A stretch of DNA of 10,427 nt from Acidobacteriaceae bacterium (lineage in GTDB: Bacteria; Acidobacteriota; Terriglobia; Terriglobales; Acidobacteriaceae), in the NCBI GenBank assembly GCA_003165855.1, contig PMXH01000466.1, forward strand, positions 1 through 10,427, written 5' to 3'. This document shows, one piece after another, positions 1-7,655 of the stretch (the first letter of the stretch is position 1; each line of letters starts with the position of its first letter). Made by a program: the position numbers and the translations under genes. The notes under the pieces are model-generated. The model made no database searches. It had not been told where the DNA came from and worked only from the letters and a program-made list of their open reading frames with translations.

Positions 1-2
1 CC

Positions 3-677
3 ATGCTGATTCCGTCGATCGACCTGATGGGCGGCAAGATTGTGCAGCTGGTGCAGGGCGAGAAGAAAGCGCTGGAGTTCGACAATCTCGACTATTGGAT
101 CGAGAGATTTTCCAAGTATCCACTCGTGCAGGTGATCGACCTGGACGCAGCTCGCGGCACAGGGGATAACCGGCAAATCGTGAATCAAATTGTGCAGCGG
201 CTGAACTGCCAGGTGGGTGGCGGGATTCGCAGCCTCGAAACGGCACGTGAGGTATTACAAGCGGGCGCGCGCAGGGTTATCGTTGGTTCCGCATTGTTGA
301 AGGATGGGAAAATCAACACACAATATGCTGCCACGCTGGCACAGGAATTTGGCACCGCAGCGCTGGTGTTTGCCATCGATTCCCGAGGTGGCCGGGTTGC
401 GATCGACGGCTGGCGCAAGGATACAGCGGTTACCGCGTTCGACATGATTCGTGTGCTCGAACCATTCTGCGAAACCTTTCTCTACACTCACATCGATACA
501 GAAGGGTTGATGGGCGGAATCCCGATGGAAACTGTGGGAGCAATCCGGCGAGCCACTTCGCGGCGGCTGGTGGTCGCCGGTGGAATTACGACACAACAGG
601 AAATCGACAGTCTCGACGCGCTGGGGATGGATGCTGTCGTCGGGATGGCTTTGTATTCAGGCAGGATTTCAGTGTGA
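3..677 (+). CDS. hisA: HisA, phosphoribosylformimino-AICAR ribotide isomerase
   Basis: This cytoplasmic (beta/alpha)8-barrel enzyme catalyses the Amadori isomerisation of ProFAR to PRFAR in histidine biosynthesis. The sequence shows both phosphate-binding half-barrel motifs, VGGGIR at residues 71-76 and VAGGI at 191-195. The catalytic residues known from the family are present: Asp7 in the N-terminal IPSID strand, Asp126 in FAIDSRGG, and Thr162 in the YTHIDTEG strand. The ATG lies two bases from the window edge. I take it as the true start because the family normally begins right at this IPSID strand, but its ribosome binding site is outside the window. At 224 residues it is somewhat shorter than the usual 240 or so, ending soon after GMALYSG, so the last helix is reduced. 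The downstream gene is convergent. Upstream his genes are probably outside the window. TrpF/PriA-type double function is possible in principle, but nothing here points to it. Confidence 0.9.
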   Translation: MLIPSIDLMGGKIVQLVQGEKKALEFDNLDYWIERFSKYPLVQVIDLDAARGTGDNRQIVNQIVQRLNCQVGGGIRSLETAREVLQAGARRVIVGSALLKDGKINTQYAATLAQEFGTAALVFAIDSRGGRVAIDGWRKDTAVTAFDMIRVLEPFCETFLYTHIDTEGLMGGIPMETVGAIRRATSRRLVVAGGITTQQEIDSLDALGMDAVVGMALYSGRISV

Positions 678-736
678 GGGCAACAAGCCTGCCGTTGACT
701 GTCAACACCGTCTAGCCCGTATCTTGGACTGCCCTC
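676..736. other. Inverted repeat between convergent genes
   Basis: GAGGGCA at 676-682 is perfectly complementary to TGCCCTC at 730-736. Between them is a smaller hairpin, GTTGA-CTG-TCAAC, at 694-706. The left arm overlaps the hisA stop codon and the right arm lies nine bases beyond the protease stop. The position between two convergent genes suits a bidirectional transcription end. There is no T-run after either arm and the outer loop is long, so a classical intrinsic terminator is not supported. Confidence 0.25.
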
Positions 737-744
737 GCTAATCT

Positions 745-3700
745 CTACTGGCCGATTCCTGTTGTGTTTAGAGTTTGCACAGCCGGCGTTACCGAATCAG
801 TCACTGTAATGGCCGCGACGCGGGTGCCTACAGCGCTGGGTGTGAAGGTTACGCTGAAGGTGCAATGCGCCTTGGCGGCGAGCGTGGACGCGCAGGGGGT
901 CGCGCCGCCGGGGATTGCCGCGTAGTCGCCGCTGCCCGTAATGGTTGGGCTGACAGAAGTAGCGAGGTTGTTAGTGAGTGTGACGGTTTGAGCGGCGCTG
1001 GTGGTGGCTACCGTTTGCGGGGCGAAGGTTAGCGTGGTGGGTGCGAAGGTGAGCGGCAGAGCGGCGGTACCTTTGGCATCGAGGATCTGCTGACTGATGG
1101 AGGCGTTGTCGGTAATCACCACTCCACCGCTGATCGATCCGCTGGCGCCGAGTGCGGGCGAGAAGGTGACGCTGAGCGTGCAGGTTGCGGCCGCGGCGAG
1201 ATTGAGGTTGGGTTTGCAAGGTTTCGACCCGCTGCCGGTAGCGGAGAAATCTCCAGTAGTGGCGATGGTGTCCACGGTCAGGGAACTGGCGCTGCTGTTC
1301 TTGACGGTTAGGGATTTCGCCGGGCTGGTAGTGCCTACGGCTTGAGGGGTGAAGGTTAGGGTAGTGGGAGTAAAGGTGAGGGGCGCGGTGGTCCCGCCGG
1401 AACCGGTACCGGAGAGCGCGATCAGTTGCGGAGAAAATCCCGCAGAGTCGGTGATGGTTACTGCCCCATTGATACCCCCGTTGGCGGTGGGAGTGAAAGT
1501 AACGGCGATGTTGCACTTCGCCTTCGATGCGAGAGAGGCACCGCAGGTCGTGCCGGATGAACTGATCGCGTAGTTACCGCTGGGTGCGAAGGAGAAACTC
1601 AGCGCGGTCGATTCGTTGTTGGTCAAGGTCGCGGTTTTGGCGGCGGTGGTGTGGCCCACGGTCTCCGTGCCGAAGGCGAGCGTCGCAGGGGTGATAGTCA
1701 GCGGTAGGTTGCCGGTACCCGAGAGTGCAACGGTTTGGGGAGAATCAGGCGCGCTGTCGCTGATGGCGAGCGAACCAGTGAGGGCTCCGGCGACCGAAGG
1801 GGTGAAGGTGAGGTTGATGGTGCAGGACGCGCCGGAATTGAGCGAGGCGCCGCAGCTTTTGCTGGAGACCGCGAAATTTCCCGTCGCGGTGATGGAGTTG
1901 ATAGTCACACTTGCGGTGCCGGTGTTCTTGAGAGTAACGGCCTTCGAGGTGCTGGTCGTGTTGACTACTTGCGGGTTGAAGGCGATGCTCAACGGCGAAG
2001 GCGACACGATGGGACTGTCGGCGACGGTGAAGGGAAGGGCAGCAAAGGCGGCGCAGGTCGCGCCGCTGGGGAAGCTATCAACCCAGACCTGAAAGGCTCC
2101 CGGCTGCGTGATCTGGGCGGCGGTAACGGATACGCTGAGTTCGGTGCTGCTGACGAATTTTACCGTGGGGAAGGCTCCGTTTACAGAGACGACTGAGTTC
2201 GGGGTGAATCCCGTGCCGTTCAGGATGAGTGTGAAAGCGGGTCCGCCAGGAACGGCCGCGGCCGGGCTCAGGCTGGTGAGAGTGAGCGGCGTCGCAATGG
2301 TGTTGTAGTCGGCGGTGACGAGAACTTCGTCGGTCACGGTGAGCGCTTGCGAGGCGGAAGTTCCGCTGAGGTCGTACTGCCAGCCGGTGAAGAGCCAACC
2401 AGAGTTTGGGATTTCGGTGAAGGTCAGGGCGTCGCCGGAGGGATAGAAACCGTCGTTGGTGGGCGAGCCGGGGCTCACATTGATGGAACCGGCGCAGGAT
2501 TCGTTGACGTAGTCGGTAACGTAGAACTGGGGTGTAAGGTTCGCGGTGTAGGGGGCGCTGGTGGCCGGGAGAGTGATGGAGTCGGTTGTTGTGGTGGTAC
2601 CGTCACTCCAGTTGCCAAAAGCGTAGCGGCTGTTGGAGCTGTAGGGATAGATAGGATTGTCCACGCTGAGGGTGTGCGTGCTGCCGGAAGTCCAGGCGGA
2701 ATCGTAGAAGAGAGAGAAGTTCTTGGGCGCGTAGGAGAAGCCGCCATCAGCGTAGATGTAGAGGTTTGAGCTAAAGGGGTTGGGGCTGACGTTTACAGTG
2801 TAGATGGGATCGGGAGAGAACTCGACGGTGGTGTTGACGGTTAGACCGGTGTCGGGAACATAGAAGGTCTTGGGATTGGCTCCGAGGCCGCCGGGAAGCC
2901 AAAAGGGGGCGTTGTTGAATTCGTAGAAGTTTTGTCCGGAGTTGGGAGCGCCTGTGAGAGTGGCTTGCTGACGTGCGGTATAGAAGAGGAGCGAAGATCC
3001 GGAGTAGGTTTGCGGCAGCGGCAAAGCAGTGACGCTTCCGGTACCTGCGGGATAAACTGCGGCCGCGTAGGGGACGAGTTGAATGAAGTTCGCCGAGTAG
3101 GTGGTCACGGCGGGAGAAGCGGCGGGAGTGGATGGCTCTCCATTGCCCGGGAGAATGGTGATGCTGTGCGTGGCGGCGGTGGAATCGTTCCAACGTCCGT
3201 AGGTGTAATAGAAAGTGGTGGGCACGGGCGGGATGCTGTTGATGATGTTGCCGGTCTGGCTCTGGACGCCGGCGGGGATGTCGAGTGTATGAGTGGAATA
3301 TAGTTGCCAGCTTGTCCCGGCAAAAACTTGCGGTGTGGTGACGGTCGCTCCGTCGACAATGACTTGCAATCCGGGGGGATTGCTGGTGATAGTGACGGCG
3401 GTAGGTGCGCTGCCATAGAGGCGCTCGATGCCGTCGATGTCTGTAGTGGTGTATCCGGTCTGGTTCGAGAGTGGGATCCCCGCGGGAATGGATTCAATGG
3501 CTGGACCTCCGTTGCGGGTGAAGGCGAATGCCGGGTATTCCATGATGGAGGCGTAGTCGAAGAGCGTGCCGAAAGTCTGGGCGTTGTCGTAGATCTGATT
3601 GAAATTCGAGATGGAGCCTTTGATCAGGTTGTCGTAATTGACTGAGACGTAGGTGTTGCGGTCGGGGCGGGACTGCTCGTGCCAAAGGCCGACGGTATGA

Positions 3701-4218
3701 CCCATTTCGTGGAGGATGGTGGCAACGGTGCAAGTGGCGGAGCCTCCGACTTGTTGCTCGCCTCCGGCGCGGCCGACAATAGCTTCGCATTCACCACTGA
3801 AGTCGCTGGGATCGAAGTAGAAGTTGACGTAGTCGGCCTGGGTGGTGAACGGGACGAACTGAATATTAGAAAACGTGTTGTTGAATTGCCCGATGGCGGT
3901 GGTGAGATTAGCGAGATCGCCGGAACCAGAGGCGATGACGTAGGGAATCTGATATTGATTGCCGACTCTTGGCCAGAGGTATTGCGCGTAGTCGATGCCG
4001 AAGGAAGGCAGCGGGCGTTGGGGATCGATGGTTGCGACTTTTTCGAGGACGATGTCGCCCTGAAAGATGGCTTTGCCGTGCTCCACTACGTAGGTGACAG
4101 GCATGCCGCGGTAAAGTCCCTGGCGTACTTGCTGTGCGGTCGCGAATGGAGCGATGGCGAGGAAGAGAAAGATGGAGCTCAGCAGAGCGCAGGCGCGGCT
4201 CAATCGTTTGTCGGGCAC
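745..4218 (-). CDS. Secreted astacin-family (M12A) metalloprotease with ASH repeats
   Basis: A predicted extracellular zinc endopeptidase of 1157 residues. Residues 1-28 form a signal peptide (basic start, hydrophobic core, ATA before Gln29). A short propeptide carries FQGD at 52-55, which matches the FxGD aspartate-switch motif of astacin zymogens. The catalytic domain (about 75-270) has the astacin zinc motif HEMGHTVGLWHE at 170-181 (zinc ligands His170, His174, His180; catalytic Glu171) followed by SRPDR. Its Met-turn, SIMEY at 224-228, includes the Tyr ligand. The usual His of SxMHY is Glu here. A PEGA-like segment (about 273-315) and Gly/Trp-type beta repeats follow, then an IPT/TIG-like domain (about 642-732) and four ASH repeats. 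No membrane anchor or sorting signal is seen at the C-terminus. The GTG start is chosen for its strong ribosome binding site and because it gives an intact signal peptide. The glycosidase gene lies 185 bases upstream on the same strand. The peptide substrate is unknown. Confidence 0.9.
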   Translation of the reverse strand: MPDKRLSRACALLSSIFLFLAIAPFATAQQVRQGLYRGMPVTYVVEHGKAIFQGDIVLEKVATIDPQRPLPSFGIDYAQYLWPRVGNQYQIPYVIASGSGDLANLTTAIGQFNNTFSNIQFVPFTTQADYVNFYFDPSDFSGECEAIVGRAGGEQQVGGSATCTVATILHEMGHTVGLWHEQSRPDRNTYVSVNYDNLIKGSISNFNQIYDNAQTFGTLFDYASIMEYPAFAFTRNGGPAIESIPAGIPLSNQTGYTTTDIDGIERLYGSAPTAVTITSNPPGLQVIVDGATVTTPQVFAGTSWQLYSTHTLDIPAGVQSQTGNIINSIPPVPTTFYYTYGRWNDSTAATHSITILPGNGEPSTPAASPAVTTYSANFIQLVPYAAAVYPAGTGSVTALPLPQTYSGSSLLFYTARQQATLTGAPNSGQNFYEFNNAPFWLPGGLGANPKTFYVPDTGLTVNTTVEFSPDPIYTVNVSPNPFSSNLYIYADGGFSYAPKNFSLFYDSAWTSGSTHTLSVDNPIYPYSSNSRYAFGNWSDGTTTTTDSITLPATSAPYTANLTPQFYVTDYVNESCAGSINVSPGSPTNDGFYPSGDALTFTEIPNSGWLFTGWQYDLSGTSASQALTVTDEVLVTADYNTIATPLTLTSLSPAAAVPGGPAFTLILNGTGFTPNSVVSVNGAFPTVKFVSSTELSVSVTAAQITQPGAFQVWVDSFPSGATCAAFAALPFTVADSPIVSPSPLSIAFNPQVVNTTSTSKAVTLKNTGTASVTINSITATGNFAVSSKSCGASLNSGASCTINLTFTPSVAGALTGSLAISDSAPDSPQTVALSGTGNLPLTITPATLAFGTETVGHTTAAKTATLTNNESTALSFSFAPSGNYAISSSGTTCGASLASKAKCNIAVTFTPTANGGINGAVTITDSAGFSPQLIALSGTGSGGTTAPLTFTPTTLTFTPQAVGTTSPAKSLTVKNSSASSLTVDTIATTGDFSATGSGSKPCKPNLNLAAAATCTLSVTFSPALGASGSISGGVVITDNASISQQILDAKGTAALPLTFAPTTLTFAPQTVATTSAAQTVTLTNNLATSVSPTITGSGDYAAIPGGATPCASTLAAKAHCTFSVTFTPSAVGTRVAAITVTDSVTPAVQTLNTTGIGQ
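748..2007 (-). repeat. Four tandem ASH-type (SPD-2/Hydin) domain repeats
   Basis: The C-terminal third of the protease is four copies of a module of about 100 residues, at protein residues 738-837, 838-940, 946-1051 and 1052-1157. Each has a start like P-LTFTPTTLTF-PQ-VGTTS, then a TLTN strand, a Cys pair around G-SKPC...C-L-VTF-P, and an end like ITD----PQ-L-GTG. Copies 3 and 4 are the most alike, and their DNA is visibly similar around 1022-1056 and 1349-1384, which suggests recent duplication. Such modules are usually adhesive or spacer immunoglobulin-like folds. The paired cysteines may form disulfides outside the cell. Confidence 0.8.
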
Positions 4219-4230
4219 AGGGAAACCTCC
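4216..4230 (-). promoter_or_regulatory. Ribosome binding site and GTG start of the protease
   Basis: On the minus strand GGAGGT (4225-4230) precedes a GTG codon at 4216-4218; the GGAGG core ends seven bases before the codon. This fixes a GTG start. No ATG would leave an intact signal peptide. Confidence 0.75.
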
Positions 4231-4327
4231 GGCGGTGAGTTGGGGGTGTTTCGGGGAGGGCTTGGTCAGTTTGGGCCGAAGGCGAAGAGGATGTCAAGCT
4301 TTAGGATTTGGATCGCGACAGAGGATG

Positions 4328-4364
4328 CAGGTTCTTGCAAACAGCCCACTCCGCAAGAACTTGC
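4328..4364. repeat. Inverted repeat between glycosidase and protease genes
   Basis: CAGGTTCTTGC (4328-4338) and GCAAGAACTTG (4353-4363) form an 11-pair stem with one G-U pair in plus-strand RNA and one mismatch in minus-strand RNA, with a 14-base loop. The right arm overlaps its own near-palindrome, GCAAG-AA-CTTGC (4353-4364). It starts about 40 bases after the glycosidase stop, so it could attenuate or end that transcript before the protease gene, or be a protein-binding site. No T-run follows on the minus strand, so this is not a standard intrinsic terminator. Confidence 0.4.
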
Positions 4365-4403
4365 ACACCGCATATGTCTGCTCTGCTCTGGTGCGTCAAC
4401 TTG

Positions 4404-6497
4404 TTACTGAGGTTGCGCTTCGAGTAGAAGATGTTTGTCGAACCGGGCTGGAACGGTGGCTTTAGGTCCGCGCACGATGCCGAAGTCCTTGCCGTTCACA
4501 TAATCCACGATGTGATAGTCGCGGTCCTGCAGGCCGCGTAATTCAACGGATCCGTTCCAGTGGCGGGCAAAGAATGCATAATACATTTCTCCGCCTTTGC
4601 GGATCGCGTGGGCCTCGGGATGATCGAAGCCGATGTCGTAAAGGTCTCCGAGATATTCTCCGCGGGAGAGCATTTTGTCTTTATAGATGCCCACCCACTT
4701 CGCCATGTTCTTTTCGCGCTGAGGAGTCAGGTCAGAGGTGCTGCGCTTTTTTACTTCGTCCGGGAGCACGAAAATACTGCCTACTACACCTCCCACGCCT
4801 ACCGTCGAAGCGAAGTCGTTTGCGCCGTCGCTCAGTTCTACGTGGTCGCCGAAGTAGGGAACGTTGTCGCCCATCAGCGCTTTCAGTGTCTTGCCTTTGG
4901 AACGAACCTGAAACGAACTCTCGGGATCGGACGCCACCGACATGTTGAAGTGCGGCATTGTGAAGAAGGAATACGCGGTGCCGCAAGGGCAAAACTCGAC
5001 GAGGGCATCGGGTTTCACGCTCTTGGCCGTTTCGTACAGCTCACGAAAGAAATCGGGCAGCGCTTCCACGGAATCTTCGGGGCTTTTGTGATGATGCGCG
5101 GGATTGTAGCAAGGGGGAACCGCGTTCATGTGCTGGCCGTCAAGCTTGAGACCGTCGAATCCCCAATCGACGAAGATCTTCCGAACCAGAGCTTTGTGGT
5201 ACTCGACGACTTGCCGGTCGGCGGGGCAGAGATAGTCGGAATTCCACCAGGAAATCTTCCGGCGGGAGCCGTCGCGATTCAGCAGCGCAAAGTCAGGATG
5301 CTCCTTAAGCAGTTTGGAATCGGGGACGGCGCTTAGCGGCGACCACCAAAGTTGCGCGCGAAATCCTTCGTCATGAATTTTCTGGACCAGGGCTTTCATG
5401 TCCGCATCGCCGTTCGGAAACTTCTTGGGATCGAGTTCCCAGTCGCCGTAGTTGTTCTGCCAGCCGTCGTCCAAGGTCACCCAGGAGAACCCCAGTTTCT
5501 TGGCGGTGGGGAGCGTGTCGTAAACCTGTTTGAGCTGGACCGACCGGCCATAACCCCAGGCGCACCAGATCGGGCCGAAAGCGCTATCGGGCGCGGACGC
5601 CATTTGAAATCCCTGGCGCATCATCAGGCGGCGGTATTCGGTGAGCGTGCGGAAGTAGTCTCCTTGATGCACGGAGACGAATGTTCGCAGAGTGCGAAAG
5701 CTTTCTCCCGGTTCCAAAGTTTGTTCCCGAGCCGATTGCACCGCAACGCGCGCGTGACCGGCGTCCGGCATGGAAACAGGAAGAGAGATAAGTCGCGGCA
5801 CTGGTTCGATGTGACCGACCGCGAGCCCAACGTCCTTCCTCCAGACGTCGACGATGGGAGTGCCTCCGCCGTAATCGCTGGCGTTCATACCGAGATAGTT
5901 CTGTTGATGGAATCCGGGACGCAACGGGCGCACCCAGTCGGGCCGCTTCTCGTACGATCCGCTCTGGTAGGACCAGAACACGGGGCCAGTAGTCACGGGG
6001 AGAGTGCGCAGAAGATACTGATTGTTGGCCCATCCACGAACGGTGAGCGGTGCGCTGCCTTGATTTGTATACTCGACATCAAAGATCGCCATCGAGGGAA
6101 AGTCGTTGTAGATGGTGACCGATACCTTTTTTCGCAGATTCCCGGAATTGCCCGTCAATGAGAGGCGCTGGCCGGAGCCAAAAATGTCAGACACGTGGTC
6201 CCGATGGGTCGAATTCAGAGCAAAGTCCTTGAAGGTGTGATCGGCACCAACGAGCGTCTCTGAGGCGGAAAACGGGACCAGCATCTTGGGAGCTGCCGCA
6301 AATAGCGGCACTACGCGGGTGTGCAGTTCGCGGTCGAACTCGATGCGCAAGACCTGACTCTCGATCTGCAAATCGGCGGAGGAATCGCTAGAAGCGGATG
6401 GGGCCGACTTCTGGCCGGTATTCTGTTGAGGCTTCGAGCCGAAAGCCAGACCAAGCAGGGCGAGGCTAGTCAAAGCAAGTGTCTGTAGGCGGGTCAT
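4404..6497 (-). CDS. Exported GH36-like alpha-galactosidase / alpha-N-acetylgalactosaminidase
   Basis: A retaining glycoside hydrolase of clan GH-D with 697 residues. It is expected to release terminal alpha-linked galactose or GalNAc in the periplasm or outside the cell. Residues 1-20 look like a signal peptide without a lipobox Cys, followed by a Ser/Ala-rich linker to about 45. An N-terminal beta-supersandwich (about 46-300) precedes the catalytic barrel. The barrel shows WCAWGYG (311-317), LDDGWQ (342-347), the likely nucleophile Asp453 in KLDGQ, a Cys-containing EFCPCG substrate loop (501-506), the likely acid/base Asp524 in ASDPESS, and FGDHVELSDGAND (549-561). A short C-terminal beta domain ends the protein. 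The motifs fit GH36 but KLDGQ departs from the common KWD, so a divergent subgroup is likely and the substrate is uncertain. GalNAc is favoured only by its neighbours agaR and agaS. The ATG has a weak ribosome binding site (AGAAGG, 12 bases away). Its promoter shares a module with agaS. Confidence 0.85.
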   Translation of the reverse strand: MTRLQTLALTSLALLGLAFGSKPQQNTGQKSAPSASSDSSADLQIESQVLRIEFDRELHTRVVPLFAAAPKMLVPFSASETLVGADHTFKDFALNSTHRDHVSDIFGSGQRLSLTGNSGNLRKKVSVTIYNDFPSMAIFDVEYTNQGSAPLTVRGWANNQYLLRTLPVTTGPVFWSYQSGSYEKRPDWVRPLRPGFHQQNYLGMNASDYGGGTPIVDVWRKDVGLAVGHIEPVPRLISLPVSMPDAGHARVAVQSAREQTLEPGESFRTLRTFVSVHQGDYFRTLTEYRRLMMRQGFQMASAPDSAFGPIWCAWGYGRSVQLKQVYDTLPTAKKLGFSWVTLDDGWQNNYGDWELDPKKFPNGDADMKALVQKIHDEGFRAQLWWSPLSAVPDSKLLKEHPDFALLNRDGSRRKISWWNSDYLCPADRQVVEYHKALVRKIFVDWGFDGLKLDGQHMNAVPPCYNPAHHHKSPEDSVEALPDFFRELYETAKSVKPDALVEFCPCGTAYSFFTMPHFNMSVASDPESSFQVRSKGKTLKALMGDNVPYFGDHVELSDGANDFASTVGVGGVVGSIFVLPDEVKKRSTSDLTPQREKNMAKWVGIYKDKMLSRGEYLGDLYDIGFDHPEAHAIRKGGEMYYAFFARHWNGSVELRGLQDRDYHIVDYVNGKDFGIVRGPKATVPARFDKHLLLEAQPQ

Positions 6498-6612
6498 GAT
6501 CGGAGGATACCTTCTGCGAATTTTAGTCGGATTCTCATGCCGTCCTGCAGATTCCCTTATCGCCGAGCCGCTTGCCGAAAGCTGAACCCCTAAACTATAT
6601 TACGAACGATTC

Positions 6613-6642
6613 CATTTACTTTCGTTTTATTGAGATTGTCAA
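6613..6642 (-). promoter_or_regulatory. Glycosidase promoter with AgaR-type operator
   Basis: On the minus strand a perfect TTGACA (-35, 6637-6642) is followed after 18 bases by TAAATG (6613-6618) as a weak -10; TAATAT at 6597-6602 is an alternative. The spacer holds CAATAAAACGAAAG (6619-6632), whose reverse complement contains TTTCGTTTTATTG. This matches the TTTCRTTTYRTTT core reported for E. coli AgaR sites at 12 of 13 positions. A repressor bound here would cover the spacer and block polymerase. The agaS promoter has the same -35 and CGAAAGTAA at nearly the same distance. Confidence 0.6.
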
Positions 6643-6769
6643 GAGATTTTGCAATAAACTTTGCTGAGGGTAGGTATTTTGGCCGAATCCAGCACAAGAA
6701 GTCGGACAATGTCGTTGGACAATTCCGCGGAGAAGCGCTGACCAGAGGGAAAGTAGCCTGCGCAACGGA

Positions 6770-7546
6770 TTAAACCAAGGTTATTTGGATTCCAGCCTTT
6801 TTCAGGGCTGCCAAATCCGGTTTCGGAATTCCATGGTCAGTGATCAAATGATGTACCCCCGATGGTGGCGCGATTGAAGATAAGGTGCGGCGGCCGAACT
6901 TGCTGGAATCGCACACCGCTACCACCACCCTGGCCACGTCCATCATCGCGCGATTGACTTTGGCTTCGAGCAGATTCGGCGTAGTCAATCCATGTTGTAC
7001 GTCGAAACCGTCTACACCGAGAAAAAGAATGTCTCCGTTCAGTCGCCGCAGAGTTTCTTCCGCAATCGGCCCCACCAGCGAGAAAGAGTTCTTTCTGAGC
7101 GTTCCGCCGGTTAGTATGAGCTCCAGCGAGGAACCGGAGAGTTCGGCGGCGATATTGACCGCATTGGTGATGATTGTGAGGTTCTCAAAGTTACGCAGCG
7201 CCCGAGCGATCGCCGTGGTTGTGGTCCCGGAATCGAGAATCACCACTTGACCTTCCTGCACCATGCGGACGGCGGCAGCTGCAATCTTCAGTTTTTCCTT
7301 GCGATGAAGCTTCTCTTTTTCCCGCAGCGTAGGATCTTCCAGTGCGCTCTCTTGCGCCGGTAGGGCGCCGCCGTGGCTGCGGTGAATGCGGCCGTTGGCC
7401 TGCAAAGCATCCAGATCCTTTCGGATGGTGACCTGGGATGTGCGGAATTGCTTTGCCAAGTCCACGACCAAAACGCGGCCGTCGCGATTCAGAATTTCCA
7501 GGATGTGTCGGCGTCGTTCTTCGTTCAGCACTGCTTCACTCGGCAA
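6770..7546 (-). CDS. agaR: AgaR-like DeoR/GlpR-family transcriptional repressor
   Basis: A cytoplasmic DNA-binding regulator of 258 residues, the usual DeoR-family length. The N-terminal winged helix-turn-helix spans about 8-60, with recognition helix TSQVTIRKDLDAL (36-48) and the wing GRIHRSHGGA. The C-terminal sensor domain has the sugar-phosphate-binding motif LDSGTTT (104-110), TGGTLRKNS (146-154), FLGVDGFD (175-182) and VCDSSKFGRRTL (211-222). The stretch from LDSGTTT onward and the ending GIPKPDL...KAGIQITLV resemble E. coli AgaR, the N-acetylgalactosamine/galactosamine repressor. Expected effectors are phosphorylated amino sugars or tagatose phosphates. The start is uncertain: the TTG at 7544-7546 is used here because an in-frame stop lies just upstream, but GTG at 7529-7531 would give the typical MLNEERRR beginning; neither has a good ribosome binding site. 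It is divergent from agaS and probably autoregulated through the shared region. Confidence 0.85.
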   Translation of the reverse strand: MPSEAVLNEERRRHILEILNRDGRVLVVDLAKQFRTSQVTIRKDLDALQANGRIHRSHGGALPAQESALEDPTLREKEKLHRKEKLKIAAAAVRMVQEGQVVILDSGTTTTAIARALRNFENLTIITNAVNIAAELSGSSLELILTGGTLRKNSFSLVGPIAEETLRRLNGDILFLGVDGFDVQHGLTTPNLLEAKVNRAMMDVARVVVAVCDSSKFGRRTLSSIAPPSGVHHLITDHGIPKPDLAALKKAGIQITLV

Positions 7547-7655
7547 CGCTCGCTTTCAAATTGAAGTGCTTGGTCGCGTATCTTTGCGCTCTTCCTCTTT
7601 TACCGGGGCTTGGCTGATTTGTCCATCCCCCACATAGCCGGTTTAGCACGCCGAT

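Noticed and set aside
1097..2769. Several plus-strand frames of 70-158 codons opposite the ASH repeats
   Set aside because: Valine/glycine-rich translations that repeat with the ASH period, as expected for the antisense of a repetitive gene.
3679..4410. Plus-strand open frame of 243 codons opposite the protease start and the intergenic gap
   Set aside because: It is antisense to the protease signal peptide and catalytic domain, is low-complexity (Gly/Asp/Glu-rich), and shows no family motif; it mirrors the codon bias of the real gene.
4560..6161. Two long plus-strand open frames (258 and 269 codons) opposite the glycosidase
   Set aside because: Both lie wholly within a gene with clear GH36 motifs, lack recognisable domains, and are explained by GC-rich codon use on the other strand.
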